A stretch of DNA of 64,000 nt from Moraxella nasibovis. GTDB lineage: Bacteria > Pseudomonadota > Gammaproteobacteria > Pseudomonadales > Moraxellaceae. Below, in pieces: positions 19,486 to 30,195 of the stretch. The notes beneath the pieces were generated by a model, which searched no databases, had not been told where the DNA came from, and worked only from the letters and a program-made list of their open reading frames with translations. Within the stretch, counting starts at the first letter, position 1. Each line of letters opens with the position of its first letter. The stretch covers positions 62,001 to 126,000 of the forward strand of contig NZ_CP089975.1 of the NCBI RefSeq assembly GCF_029581575.1, given 5' to 3'. A program made the translations under genes and the position numbers.

Positions 19486-20305
19486 CGATATGAATGAAAA
19501 AACATCCCATACTAAAGAAATGGCTGAATTTTATAAATCATTAAAAATTCAGCTCAGAGTGATTTATGCTCTTTTAATGCGTGAAATCATTACCCGTTAT
19601 GGCAGGCATAACATTGGCTTTGCATGGCTATTTGTTGAGCCGATGATTTTTACGCTGGGCGTGGCTGCTTTATGGAATGCGACCAAATCAGCGCATGGTG
19701 GTGACATCGCTATCATTCCTTTTGCGGTAATTGGCTATTCAACGGTACTCTGTTGGCGTAATGGAGCCAGTAGAGCGGCTAAGGCGGTTGATGCTAATAT
19801 GGGTCTTTTATATCATCGGAATGTCAAAGTCATGGATGTCTTTTTGGCGAGGGCTATTTTGGAAATTGTTGGTGCGACGGCTTCTTTTTTGCTATTGTCC
19901 ATCATTTTTCATTTGGCGGGAGCGATGGAGGCGCCCAATAATTTTTTATACATGGCGTATGGATGGTTTTTATTGATTTGGTTTACGATCGCACTGGCTT
20001 TTATTGTGGGCGCTTTGTTTGAGATGTCTGAGGTTGTAGATAGACTTTGGCACGCCTTAACCTATCTATTATTCCCATTGTCAGGTGCTGCTTTCTTTGT
20101 ATATTGGATTCCTGAAGGACTGCGCCATTATTTGCTTTATTTACCCATGGTGCACGCAACTGAAATGATTCGTCATGGCTATTATGGTGATATTATCCCG
20201 ACTTTTGAGAGTGTGGGTTATATCATTTGGTGTAATATGGTGCTGTCATTTTTGGGATTGGTGTTGGTGCGTTATATCACCAGAAAGCTGGAGTCATCAA
20301 GTTGA
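19478..20305 (+). CDS. ctrC: CtrC/BexB/KpsM-like capsule ABC transporter permease
   Basis: ABC-2 type permease that moves the finished capsule polymer across the inner membrane. 275 residues, about six membrane helices. The family signature MREIITRYGRHNIGFAWLFVEP lies near residue 30, and the C-terminal half shows the helix-rich DRLWHALTYLLFPLSGAAFF block. The GTG at 19478 overlaps ctrB; an ATG at 19490 is an alternative start. It overlaps ctrD by 4 bases, as expected for a coupled permease-ATPase pair. Confidence 0.93.
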   Translation: MTSDMNEKTSHTKEMAEFYKSLKIQLRVIYALLMREIITRYGRHNIGFAWLFVEPMIFTLGVAALWNATKSAHGGDIAIIPFAVIGYSTVLCWRNGASRAAKAVDANMGLLYHRNVKVMDVFLARAILEIVGATASFLLLSIIFHLAGAMEAPNNFLYMAYGWFLLIWFTIALAFIVGALFEMSEVVDRLWHALTYLLFPLSGAAFFVYWIPEGLRHYLLYLPMVHATEMIRHGYYGDIIPTFESVGYIIWCNMVLSFLGLVLVRYITRKLESSS

Positions 20306-20949
20306 TTGAGTTGATTGATGTAGTTAAGTCCTATCCTTTTGGTAAGGGTAGGAGGAATGTCCTAGAAGGGGTGAATTTAACCGTTCGACCCGGTGAGAAA
20401 ATTGGCATCATGGGCAGAAATGGTGCGGGTAAATCTACACTCATCCGTATTTTGGGTGGAGTTGAGCAGCCTACCTCTGGAATCATTCGCAGAGACATGA
20501 ATATTTCTTGGCCGCTTGCCTTTACGGGTGCATTTCAAGGAAGTCTGACTGGGGCTGACAATGTTCGCTTTGTTTGTCGTGTGTATGATGTGGATTATAA
20601 ACAGGCGATGGAAGTGGTGGACTCTTTTGCTGAGCTCGGCAAATATCTGTATGAGCCTGTTAAGGTGTACTCTTCTGGTATGCGAGCGAGATTAGCTTTT
20701 GCGATTTCCCTTGCGGTGGATTTTGATTGCTATTTAATTGATGAAGTGATTTCGGTGGGCGATGCCAGCTTTCATCGAAAGTGTGAGATTGAGCTGTTTG
20801 AAAAAAGAGCGCACAAATCCATGATTATCGTTTCACATGAACTTCATAACATCAAAGATTACTGTAATAAGACAGCAATCCTAAATGACGGTAGATTGAC
20901 GGTTTATGAGAATATCGATGAATCCATTCATATTTATCAGAATTTGTAG
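20302..20949 (+). CDS. ctrD: CtrD/BexA/KpsT-like capsule ABC transporter ATPase
   Basis: ATPase of the capsule exporter, 215 residues. Walker A GRNGAGKST at about 39-46, ABC signature variant YSSGMRARLAF near 123-133, Walker B CYLIDE near 143-148 followed by SVGDASFHRKC, which is typical of polysaccharide-exporting ABC proteins, and a switch His in IIVSHEL. The start is a TTG overlapping the ctrC stop; no better ATG exists nearby, and the MIELIDVVKSYP start fits the family. Confidence 0.93.
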   Translation: MIELIDVVKSYPFGKGRRNVLEGVNLTVRPGEKIGIMGRNGAGKSTLIRILGGVEQPTSGIIRRDMNISWPLAFTGAFQGSLTGADNVRFVCRVYDVDYKQAMEVVDSFAELGKYLYEPVKVYSSGMRARLAFAISLAVDFDCYLIDEVISVGDASFHRKCEIELFEKRAHKSMIIVSHELHNIKDYCNKTAILNDGRLTVYENIDESIHIYQNL

Positions 20950-20982
20950 ATTTTGATGCCCTAATTAATATTGTGGTGTTTT

Positions 20983-21930
20983 ATGATTTATGTTTCTTTA
21001 CCAGTTCATGAAAAATTTGATGTCATTGCCAATCAGCTGCAAAATTTCAAAAAATACCTGCCAGAGGCGATGATTGTCCTGCACTTGTCTGCTGGTGCAC
21101 ATTTTTCTACAAAGGAGCTGGATGGTTTTTTAAAACTAAATAGGGTTGATAATTACATCATTAACCCAGTGCAGCTAAATGCTGCGTGGGGCAGTATTAT
21201 TGAGGCGCATTTAAGCAATGTCGAATTTGTTTTGCAGCAGGGGGATGCGCAGAAAGTTATTTTTCATTCGTCTAATGACATGCTAATCAGAGAGGGCTTA
21301 TCTTCTTATCTCAAAGACAAGACTTTTTTGTTTCATCACCGCGAGGTATTTCCTAAATCTCATTGGTGGCCAGCTAATGTGGCGATTGATGACATTGCGT
21401 TTACGGACTGGTTGAGTGTTTATGGTGGTGCTATCGTTGCCTCTCAGATAGAAGGTTCAATGTATGGTGTTGATTTTCTAAGAGAGTTTAATGATCAGTA
21501 TCAGTGGCGCTATAAAAAGTCTTTTTCATCGCTGAGTTACCCAAGGGAGGAGTTTTTTTTCTCATCATTAGCTCGTGCCTTTGGGATTGTTGCTGATGGC
21601 TTGCCTTATGTCTTTTCTGAGGTGCATCGCTTTGATAAGAAATTATGGGCATATTATGAAAATATGCCACTATTATTAAATAATAACCCGCTATCAAAAA
21701 AAATAAAAAAGCAGTTGATTGATAAACTGTTTGATTATGGTGATTATAAAATTTCTATCAAAGATATTGAAGCGATTAGAAATCAAGATGATAGGCATTT
21801 TGCATCCATCGAATATTTGAGTGATGGAAATAATAGATGGCGTATACATACGATTGATAATCTTTTTGCTGTTAAGCGAGTTCCAAGAATGATGACTGAT
21901 AAAATCAGACAATACATTAGTAGCGAGTAA
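20983..21930 (+). CDS. Putative capsule glycosyltransferase, GT14-like
   Basis: 315 residues, no membrane segment or signal. The N-terminal part (IYVSLPVHEKFDVIANQLQN) and the segment FHSSNDMLIREG, with a later YPREEFFFSSLAR, resemble core-2/I-branching beta-1,6-GlcNAc transferase-like (GT14) proteins: a beta-strand opening, an S-x-N/Q-D motif and an acidic E-E-x-F-F near the acceptor site. The match is from memory and only moderate. The ATG at 20983 is preferred to a TTG at 20971. The sequence is clearly AT-richer than the metabolic genes around the locus. It overlaps the next gene by one base (TAATG). Confidence 0.55.
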   Translation: MIYVSLPVHEKFDVIANQLQNFKKYLPEAMIVLHLSAGAHFSTKELDGFLKLNRVDNYIINPVQLNAAWGSIIEAHLSNVEFVLQQGDAQKVIFHSSNDMLIREGLSSYLKDKTFLFHHREVFPKSHWWPANVAIDDIAFTDWLSVYGGAIVASQIEGSMYGVDFLREFNDQYQWRYKKSFSSLSYPREEFFFSSLARAFGIVADGLPYVFSEVHRFDKKLWAYYENMPLLLNNNPLSKKIKKQLIDKLFDYGDYKISIKDIEAIRNQDDRHFASIEYLSDGNNRWRIHTIDNLFAVKRVPRMMTDKIRQYISSE

Positions 21931-23501
21931 TGAGAATGAATCTGTTACAGCACATTATTTTGCCGAAAAATTCTATTTATGCCAAAGATGTGAGGTCTTA
22001 TCTGAAGGCATCTGAAAAAGTTCGTCTTACTCACGATGTCTTGAATATGCCTGCTTATCAAACAGTAGACTTTGATACTTATTTTAACTATTTTGATAGT
22101 AAAAAATGGTTGGATTTTGGACAGATAGACAGTCTTTTTGTTAAAGGTGGTATTTGTGGCGTGGCACTGCTTGAAATCGTTGGAGTCAAGCGATTTGGCA
22201 ATCGCCATCATCAGTCGTTGGTGTATAGTACAGAAGTTGGCTGTTCTGGTAAGTGGATTGATTTTGTTGAGGATATTCGAGATTTTCAAGATTACGAGGC
22301 TCTATTTGTGCGCATCTGCACCCTTGAAGAGCATTGCCAAGTACAATCACTTGCTTTTGGTACTTACACACCTGCAAAGCGGCAAGTAAAACTGGGCATT
22401 TGTTTTATTGATGGATGGTCTCAAAAAGTTTATGATGAAATTGCTCAATTGAGTAATTCAAATGCCTTAGAAGTGCAAATCTTTGGTCGGACGGAACAGC
22501 TTCAGCCTCTTTCACAAATCCATTCTTTGATTGAGCAAATCAAATCAATCAAAGAAAGCGATAGAACCCACATTCTTTCGATATCCACTCAGGACTTCGT
22601 TTCGGCAGAATGCGTATTTAGAGCATTTAGATTCTTTGAGATGGTTTTTGCTGAGAGGCAGGATGTGGTGGTTTCTGGTGAGGGTATTTCAGCATTTGAC
22701 GAGAGCGATTGGGCATTGCTGAACCAATTGTCATCCGTGCTTAAGGGTGGTTCAAAAAATTATAGCTTTGATTGGCGATTTTGTGCTTTTAATAAATTAG
22801 TTTTCCAGGCTTATGGATTGCCGCTGCCATTGTCCTTGCCTCAGGCTGCCAGCGAGTATCAAAGCAGAATCTATAAAGAAATCGTGCCAATTAATGGTGT
22901 TGCATTCTATCGGGACATGCAGACGAAGCCTTCCTTGATTCAAATGGAGTATTACCATATTCGAGATGAGCTTATTGAAGAATTATTAAAGTCAAATCCG
23001 AGTTTGGAGACTTTAAAAAGCTTGGTGTGGGATAGATTCTGGCACAATATTCACACCTATCACTATGTGGCAGCGCGCCTTAATTTGTATGCGCTTGATC
23101 ATATTACTAAGGGTGTTTATAAGGCGGATGCGCAAGATATTGAGCGATATGTTAACAATCTTTATGCTAAAGAAAATAAATTTACCAGACATCGACAAGT
23201 GACCCAATCTGACTTGACGAAAACTGTGATGGATAAGACATTGTTAAATGTTATCAGACCTTATGTTGGTCTGGGTAGACCAGCGGTGCTATCTGATAGA
23301 GCAGATTCAAAGCAGTTTGTAGGCAGAAATCATGTATTGATTGCTGATGGTCATGGAGGTGCGGAGGTTGCTAGAATTCGTCGAAAAAAATTAGGATTGC
23401 TTGTTCGGCATGCTACGAAATCTTATGCTAATTTTATCAAAAATTATCACAAGATTCGCAATGATCTTCTTGAATATCGCAATGACAATAAGCAATATTA
23501 A
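21930..23501 (+). CDS. GlfT2-like pseudo-galactofuranosyltransferase, predicted non-catalytic
   Basis: 523 residues. Overall layout matches mycobacterial galactofuranosyltransferase GlfT2: an N-terminal beta domain (about 5-150, with FDTYFNYFDSKKW against FxTYFNAFPxSYW), a GT-A domain (150-345) and a helical C-terminal region. A recalled alignment anchored on GLPLPLSL (296-303) and YYHIRDEL (341-348) puts the metal-binding DDD at STQ 219-221, the base Asp-Asp at Ala306-Ala307 and the metal His at Arg328. The NxGGxGG loop is also absent. The frame is intact, so this looks like a retained pseudo-enzyme rather than decay. Possible roles are acceptor binding, scaffolding or partnering the intact GlfT at 29274-30182. 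It might also be a divergent active enzyme with another chemistry. Confidence 0.6.
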   Translation: MRMNLLQHIILPKNSIYAKDVRSYLKASEKVRLTHDVLNMPAYQTVDFDTYFNYFDSKKWLDFGQIDSLFVKGGICGVALLEIVGVKRFGNRHHQSLVYSTEVGCSGKWIDFVEDIRDFQDYEALFVRICTLEEHCQVQSLAFGTYTPAKRQVKLGICFIDGWSQKVYDEIAQLSNSNALEVQIFGRTEQLQPLSQIHSLIEQIKSIKESDRTHILSISTQDFVSAECVFRAFRFFEMVFAERQDVVVSGEGISAFDESDWALLNQLSSVLKGGSKNYSFDWRFCAFNKLVFQAYGLPLPLSLPQAASEYQSRIYKEIVPINGVAFYRDMQTKPSLIQMEYYHIRDELIEELLKSNPSLETLKSLVWDRFWHNIHTYHYVAARLNLYALDHITKGVYKADAQDIERYVNNLYAKENKFTRHRQVTQSDLTKTVMDKTLLNVIRPYVGLGRPAVLSDRADSKQFVGRNHVLIADGHGGAEVARIRRKKLGLLVRHATKSYANFIKNYHKIRNDLLEYRNDNKQY

Positions 23502-23527
23502 TTCATCTTCAAAAGAGGAAATTCATC

Positions 23528-23911
23528 ATGAAACGCTTAATCTTTGATTTGGATGACACATTGTCAAAAACCACCGGTGGTGATTATGCTAATGCTGAAC
23601 CCATCATGCCAGTCGTTGAAAAGCTAAAAGAGTATCACGCACAAGGATTTGTCATTGTAATTAGCACTAGCCGAAACATGCGTACTTATGAAGGCAATGT
23701 CGGTGCCATCAATAAAAATACTCTGCCCATCATTATTGACTGGCTAAACAAGCATGACATTCCTTTTGATGAGATTTATACAGGCAAGCCGTGGTGTGGA
23801 TTTGAGGGTTTTTATATTGACGATAAGGCGGTGCGCCCAGATGAGTTTGCAAATCTGTCTTATGAAGAGCTAAGAGAATTGGTCAAGGTAGGTAAAAATG
23901 TTACTAATTAA
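23528..23911 (+). CDS. HAD-family capsule biosynthesis phosphatase (BcbF/EcbF-like)
   Basis: Small HAD phosphatase of 127 residues. Motif I DLDDTL at 7-12, motif II Ser/Thr in ISTSRN near 45-50, motif III Lys87, and motif IV acidic pair IDD at 97-99. Size and motif spacing fit the capsule phosphatase family of Pasteurella and Campylobacter capsule loci (HAD IIIC type). It probably removes phosphate from a sugar- or polyol-phosphate intermediate. GAGGAA lies ahead of the ATG. It overlaps the next gene by 14 bases, so the two are translationally coupled and likely act in one pathway. Confidence 0.75.
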   Translation: MKRLIFDLDDTLSKTTGGDYANAEPIMPVVEKLKEYHAQGFVIVISTSRNMRTYEGNVGAINKNTLPIIIDWLNKHDIPFDEIYTGKPWCGFEGFYIDDKAVRPDEFANLSYEELRELVKVGKNVTN

Positions 23912-25460
23912 TTCTGCTGCTTATGTCGGCCCAGAATTTCAGGCAGAAGTTGGGGTCATTCCACCTTGCATGCTACCGATTGGCAATAAAAAAATCATTG
24001 AGTTGCAAGTCGCTAAGCTGCGAGAAGTTTTTGGCGATGAAAAGATCGTACTTTCTTTGCCAAAAAGCTATAAGCTTGCCATCAATGAAGCCAATGTATT
24101 GGCGGAACTGAACATCAAGACGCGCTATGTGCCAGATGAGTTTACGCTCGCTGAGGCGATATTGTATGTTTTGAACACAGAGACTGACAGCTTTGATGAG
24201 CAAATCCGTCTGCTGCATGGCGATACTTTAATTAGCGACATTCCTAAGGTTTGCGATGTGCTGACCATTTCAAAATTTCCTCGTGCCTATAATTGGCAAA
24301 AAGAAAAACTGCCAACAGGTGAAGAGGTGATTTGGAATGGCTATTTTTGCTTTTCCGATAGGCTGAATTTTATCAAATCATTGGCAATTGCTCGAGGTGA
24401 TTTCGTTAAGGCGGTTAACCATTATCGTGAGACGCATGCAGTAGAGTTATATGAAACCAAAGATTGGCATGATTGTGGTCATATCAACCCTTATTTCAAT
24501 GCCAGAGCCACAATTACCACACAACGCTCGTTCAATTCGCTACTGATAGATGATGGTGCGGTTACAAAAAGCAGTACTAATCATAAAAAAATGCAGGCGG
24601 AAATCAACTGGTTTAAATCATTGCCTGCCAGCCTTAGAAAATTTACCCCTCAATTTATTGAGGAAGGGATTGGCAATGATGGCGTAACACCTTATTATTG
24701 TTTGGAGTTTATGCCAATTCTGCCACTAAATGAGCTGTATGTACATGGCAGGAATCCTGCGATTTTTTGGAGAAAGATTTTTAGTCTGGTAAAAGACTAC
24801 TTTGAAAAAGCCAGAAATGCTGATGCTGCGCTGGATAAAAACATGGAAGCCATCATTAGCTCGTCCGATCGGCTTTATAAGGATAAAACTTTATCTAGAA
24901 TTGCTAAATACGCCGAAGAGGTCGGACTAAATCTAAATAAGCAAATTGTTTATCAAAACAAGGCTCTGGGTTCGATTAATGACATTGTTAATGATAGCAT
25001 CCAAAAGACTTTGAATCTGCCATGTGTAGCGACCATCATGCACGGCGACTTATGTTTTAGTAATATGTTGTTTGATGCACGAGGACAGCGCATTAAACTG
25101 ATTGATCCACGAGGCATTGATGAAGATGACAATCTGACCATCTTGGGCAATCAAACCTATGATTTGGCGAAATTAACGCACTCTGTCATTGGTATGTATG
25201 ACTTTATCATCGCAGGGCGCTATCGTCTAGTGGAGAATGTTGAAAATAGCGAAATAGAGTTTGATGTTGATGAGAGGCTGTCGCTGATTCAGCAGGAATA
25301 TCTAGATACGATATTTTTTGAAGACATCACAGTCAAACAAGTCATGCCTGCGGTAGTGCTATTGTTCTTGTCCATGCTTCCTTTGCATGATGACAGACCT
25401 GATCGCCAAAAAGCCATGCTAACTAACGCATTTAGACTGTATCATGACTTTGTACTTTAA
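23898..25460 (+). CDS. Nucleotidyltransferase-kinase fusion protein (capsule precursor synthesis)
   Basis: 520 residues, apparently two enzymes joined. Residues 1-200 resemble a sugar nucleotidyltransferase: beta-strand INSAAYV, a degenerate loop followed by PPCMLPIGNKKIIELQ, and LLHGDTLISD as the metal-Asp region. The usual GxGxR-xP loop is not seen. Residues 215-520 resemble an aminoglycoside/choline-kinase-like domain: N-lobe Lys224 and Glu235, the catalytic loop HGDLCFSN (382-389) and the metal loop IDPRG (402-406). With the upstream phosphatase it suggests dephosphorylation, rephosphorylation and NDP activation of a small precursor. The substrate is unknown. Choline- or polyol-type precursors are possible. 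Confidence 0.65.
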   Translation: MLLINSAAYVGPEFQAEVGVIPPCMLPIGNKKIIELQVAKLREVFGDEKIVLSLPKSYKLAINEANVLAELNIKTRYVPDEFTLAEAILYVLNTETDSFDEQIRLLHGDTLISDIPKVCDVLTISKFPRAYNWQKEKLPTGEEVIWNGYFCFSDRLNFIKSLAIARGDFVKAVNHYRETHAVELYETKDWHDCGHINPYFNARATITTQRSFNSLLIDDGAVTKSSTNHKKMQAEINWFKSLPASLRKFTPQFIEEGIGNDGVTPYYCLEFMPILPLNELYVHGRNPAIFWRKIFSLVKDYFEKARNADAALDKNMEAIISSSDRLYKDKTLSRIAKYAEEVGLNLNKQIVYQNKALGSINDIVNDSIQKTLNLPCVATIMHGDLCFSNMLFDARGQRIKLIDPRGIDEDDNLTILGNQTYDLAKLTHSVIGMYDFIIAGRYRLVENVENSEIEFDVDERLSLIQQEYLDTIFFEDITVKQVMPAVVLLFLSMLPLHDDRPDRQKAMLTNAFRLYHDFVL

Positions 25461-25493
25461 TCGGCTTTGAATAATTTGAATAAGGATAAGAAT

Positions 25494-26213
25494 ATGTTCG
25501 TAATTCCAATGGCGGGGTTGTCTAGTCGATTTTTTAAGGCTGGCTACGAAGTACCAAAATATCAGTTAGACATGGGTGGCAAAACCGTTTTTGCTCGTTC
25601 GCTAGAATCTTTCAAGACTTATTTTGAGACAGACTTGTTTGTCATTATTTTGCGTGATGTGTATGACACAAAAGCTTTTGTTGAGCGTGAAATGCAAAAT
25701 CTTGGCATCAAAAACTATCAGCTTTGCGTTCTAGATGGTGAGACCGAAGGACAGGCAGAAACGGTGTATTTGGGTACCCAAGATGCCTCAAATGATGAAG
25801 AGCTGTATATTTTTAACATTGATACATTTAGACATGGCTTTAAAAAGCCTGAGTTTGCCACAGAATGTGACGGATATCTGGAGGTCTTTAAGGGTGAGGG
25901 TGACCATTGGTCTTTTGTGGGTATTGATGAAAACGATAGGGTTGTTCGCACTACTGAAAAAGAGCGCATTTCAGATTTATGCAGCAATGGGCTTTATTAT
26001 TTTAGAAAAGCAGGCGAGTTTAAGGCGCTTTTTGAAAGAACCAAGTCAGAGAAGTTGTATGTGAAAGGCGAGCTTTATATCGCACCCATGTACAATTTGA
26101 TGTTAGAGCAGGGTGCGGATATTCGTTATGATTTGATTGAACTATCACAGATTGATTTTTGTGGTACGCCAGATGAATATGTGGCTCTAAAAGAAAAATA
26201 TCAAACAGCATAA
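25494..26213 (+). CDS. Sugar/polyol-phosphate nucleotidyltransferase-like protein
   Basis: 239 residues. The N-terminus VIPMAGLSSRFFKAGYEVPKY is a variant of the nucleotidyltransferase loop (A/G-G-x-S-x-R-F), and the later FNIDTF matches the metal-binding acidic position. GELYIAPMYNLML resembles the sugar-binding end seen in similar enzymes. An ATG at 25494, with AAGGA about 8 bases before it, is better than an in-frame TTG at 25467. It lies 33 bases after the kinase fusion and probably supplies or modifies the same precursor pool. The exact substrate cannot be read from the sequence. Confidence 0.65.
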   Translation: MFVIPMAGLSSRFFKAGYEVPKYQLDMGGKTVFARSLESFKTYFETDLFVIILRDVYDTKAFVEREMQNLGIKNYQLCVLDGETEGQAETVYLGTQDASNDEELYIFNIDTFRHGFKKPEFATECDGYLEVFKGEGDHWSFVGIDENDRVVRTTEKERISDLCSNGLYYFRKAGEFKALFERTKSEKLYVKGELYIAPMYNLMLEQGADIRYDLIELSQIDFCGTPDEYVALKEKYQTA

Positions 26214-26228
26214 TTCAACAGAGGCATC

Positions 26229-27314
26229 ATGATTAACGATAAAGACATCACCGTCATCTATCAAGGGGCGGTCAATGTGTCAAATTTGGGTACAGGCAAC
26301 AGCGACAGCAGTGATTTTTTGTATAATGTCCAAAAAACACGCACTGCTTTGCCGAATGCAACCATCATTTTATCCACTTGGTCAAATACGGTGCTTCCTA
26401 GCGATTATGATACTCCTGAGAAATTGGGTGTGGATAAAATCGTGTATAGCGATGATCCTGGCGCTCTGCCCAATATTAAGTTTGATAATCTTCCTGCTAA
26501 CAATGCTAATCGTCAACTACTGTCAACCCTGACAGGCTTAAAGGCTACCACCACACGCTTTGCCATGAAGTTAAGGACGGACAGTTTTTTGACGGGGACA
26601 GGCTTTAAGAAAGCATACTCGCAGTTTGAGCAACAAGTATCTGCCACAAAAAAAGGTAGGGATTTTCAGTATAGTCCCATTGTGCTGTGCTGCTACTTTA
26701 CCATTGACCCGAATGTCTATGAGCATATGGCGTTTCATATGAGCGACTGGGTACATTTTGGAGAAACAAAGACTCTTTTAAAGTATTGGGATGTGCCATT
26801 TTTCAATTTTGAAGATGCAACCTTTTATGAGCGACATCCCCATGACAAATCATCGAATTTTTTTGACAGGCAGTTTCGTACTCGCATCGCTGTCGAGCAA
26901 TATTTGACTACGGAATTTGCCAAAAAGTTCGGCTATGCTGTCCCAGTTTTTCATAATCAAATTGATAAGAAAATTTTATTTGATTTTGATAAATTTTTGG
27001 CGGAAAGAATGATTGTTTTGGATCTTGATCAGTTTGGGGTGGATTTGCCAAAATACAAGTGGGTGAGAAATTCTGATTTTATTTCCATGGACATTCTGAT
27101 GCACGCTGATTGGTATGGGCGCTTTGTGGCGCATTGGCAACCAAAGGCTGTGGATAAGCAGGTCTATGCCCTATTCAAAAAGCGCCAACATCAAAAAGTT
27201 GCCAGCAAATGGGTGGCAAAAGTTACAGGGTCGTTTGCAGGCTACTGGTGGCATTCGCCAGAAAATAAAAAGCGCAAGCGTTTTGTGGAAAAGGCGATTA
27301 AATTTATTCCGTAA
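26229..27314 (+). CDS. WavE-family polysaccharide biosynthesis protein
   Basis: 361 residues without a signal or membrane helices. The opening [10 protein letters not shown], then [15 protein letters not shown] and KLRTDSFL, matches the WavE lipopolysaccharide-synthesis family, thought to be glycosyltransferases. The R-x-D in KLRTDSF is the likely nucleotide/metal site. The C-terminal half has aromatic-rich conserved blocks ([15 protein letters not shown]). AGAGG precedes the ATG. The sugar transferred is unknown. Confidence 0.65.
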   Translation: MINDKDITVIYQGAVNVSNLGTGNSDSSDFLYNVQKTRTALPNATIILSTWSNTVLPSDYDTPEKLGVDKIVYSDDPGALPNIKFDNLPANNANRQLLSTLTGLKATTTRFAMKLRTDSFLTGTGFKKAYSQFEQQVSATKKGRDFQYSPIVLCCYFTIDPNVYEHMAFHMSDWVHFGETKTLLKYWDVPFFNFEDATFYERHPHDKSSNFFDRQFRTRIAVEQYLTTEFAKKFGYAVPVFHNQIDKKILFDFDKFLAERMIVLDLDQFGVDLPKYKWVRNSDFISMDILMHADWYGRFVAHWQPKAVDKQVYALFKKRQHQKVASKWVAKVTGSFAGYWWHSPENKKRKRFVEKAIKFIP

Positions 27315-27331
27315 TTGATAGGGGTTTAGGC

Positions 27332-29270
<1,939 letters not shown>

Positions 29271-29273
29271 TCT

Positions 29274-30182
29274 ATGAAAAAAATTGCTGTTGTTATTACT
29301 ACTTTTAATTCGTCAAAATATATTGGGCGATTGATTGAGAAATTACTTTGCCAATCTTATCCGATAGATAAAATTATCATTGCTGATAATAACAGTTCGG
29401 ATAATACTTGCGATATTATTCAAGAATTTCAAAATAATAAAATCCACTTGCACCAATTAAATGCCAATTTAGGCGGTGCAGGTGGATTTGCCAAATGTTT
29501 TGAGATTGCCAAAAATAGCGATTGCGATTATATTGTCAGTTTTGATGACGATGCTTATCCACCAAGCGATGACTTTATTCGTGATATGGTGGCGATTAAA
29601 GAGCAATATAATTATGATGTGATTTCGGCATTGGTGGTGGATAGTGATAACCACGCATTGTCCGCTTATGAATATAAAGTGGGTGGCAATAAAAGCACTA
29701 AGATTGACGATATTCAACAAGTGCTGTTAATTGATAATGACATTAAATTATTTAATGGCGTGCTATTTGATAAAAAAGTCGTTGAAAAAATAGGTATTCC
29801 AAGGGCGGAGTTTTTTATTCGTGGCGATGAACAAGAGTATAAAACTCGAATATTAAATGCTGGCTTTAAAACAGCGGTATTTACAAAGGCGATAGTTTAT
29901 CATCCCACTTCGGTGAATGAGTATATTTATATTAAAGGTAAACGCTATCATCATTTGGATTCACCTTTTAAGTTATTCTATTCCACTCGAAATCAAGCCT
30001 ATATGCTAAGACTGCGGACGGATATTAGCACAGTTAAAAAATCAAAAATTGCCGTGAAGCATTTTTGGCGATACAGTTGGTTTTATTTGGTTTATAAAAA
30101 AGACATTAAAAATTATTATTTGTGGCTTAAAGCCTTTATCTTCGGGCTGATGGGCCATATGAATAATGATTTTAGAGGCTAA
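29274..30182 (+). CDS. GlfT-type galactofuranosyltransferase (GT2)
   Basis: 302 residues, GT-A fold. Nucleotide-binding start VVITTFNSSKYIGRLIEKL, the GlfT-specific loop NLGGAGGF at 65-72, metal-binding DDD at 91-93, base candidate GDEQEY at 184-189 and metal His210 in YHP. This set is what galactofuranosyltransferases of the GlfT1/GlfT2/WbbI kind show. Immediately after glf, it most likely transfers Galf from UDP-Galf onto the growing capsule chain. It is one of the most AT-rich genes in the window. Confidence 0.85.
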   Translation: MKKIAVVITTFNSSKYIGRLIEKLLCQSYPIDKIIIADNNSSDNTCDIIQEFQNNKIHLHQLNANLGGAGGFAKCFEIAKNSDCDYIVSFDDDAYPPSDDFIRDMVAIKEQYNYDVISALVVDSDNHALSAYEYKVGGNKSTKIDDIQQVLLIDNDIKLFNGVLFDKKVVEKIGIPRAEFFIRGDEQEYKTRILNAGFKTAVFTKAIVYHPTSVNEYIYIKGKRYHHLDSPFKLFYSTRNQAYMLRLRTDISTVKKSKIAVKHFWRYSWFYLVYKKDIKNYYLWLKAFIFGLMGHMNNDFRG

Positions 30183-30195
30183 TTAAGGTTAAATT

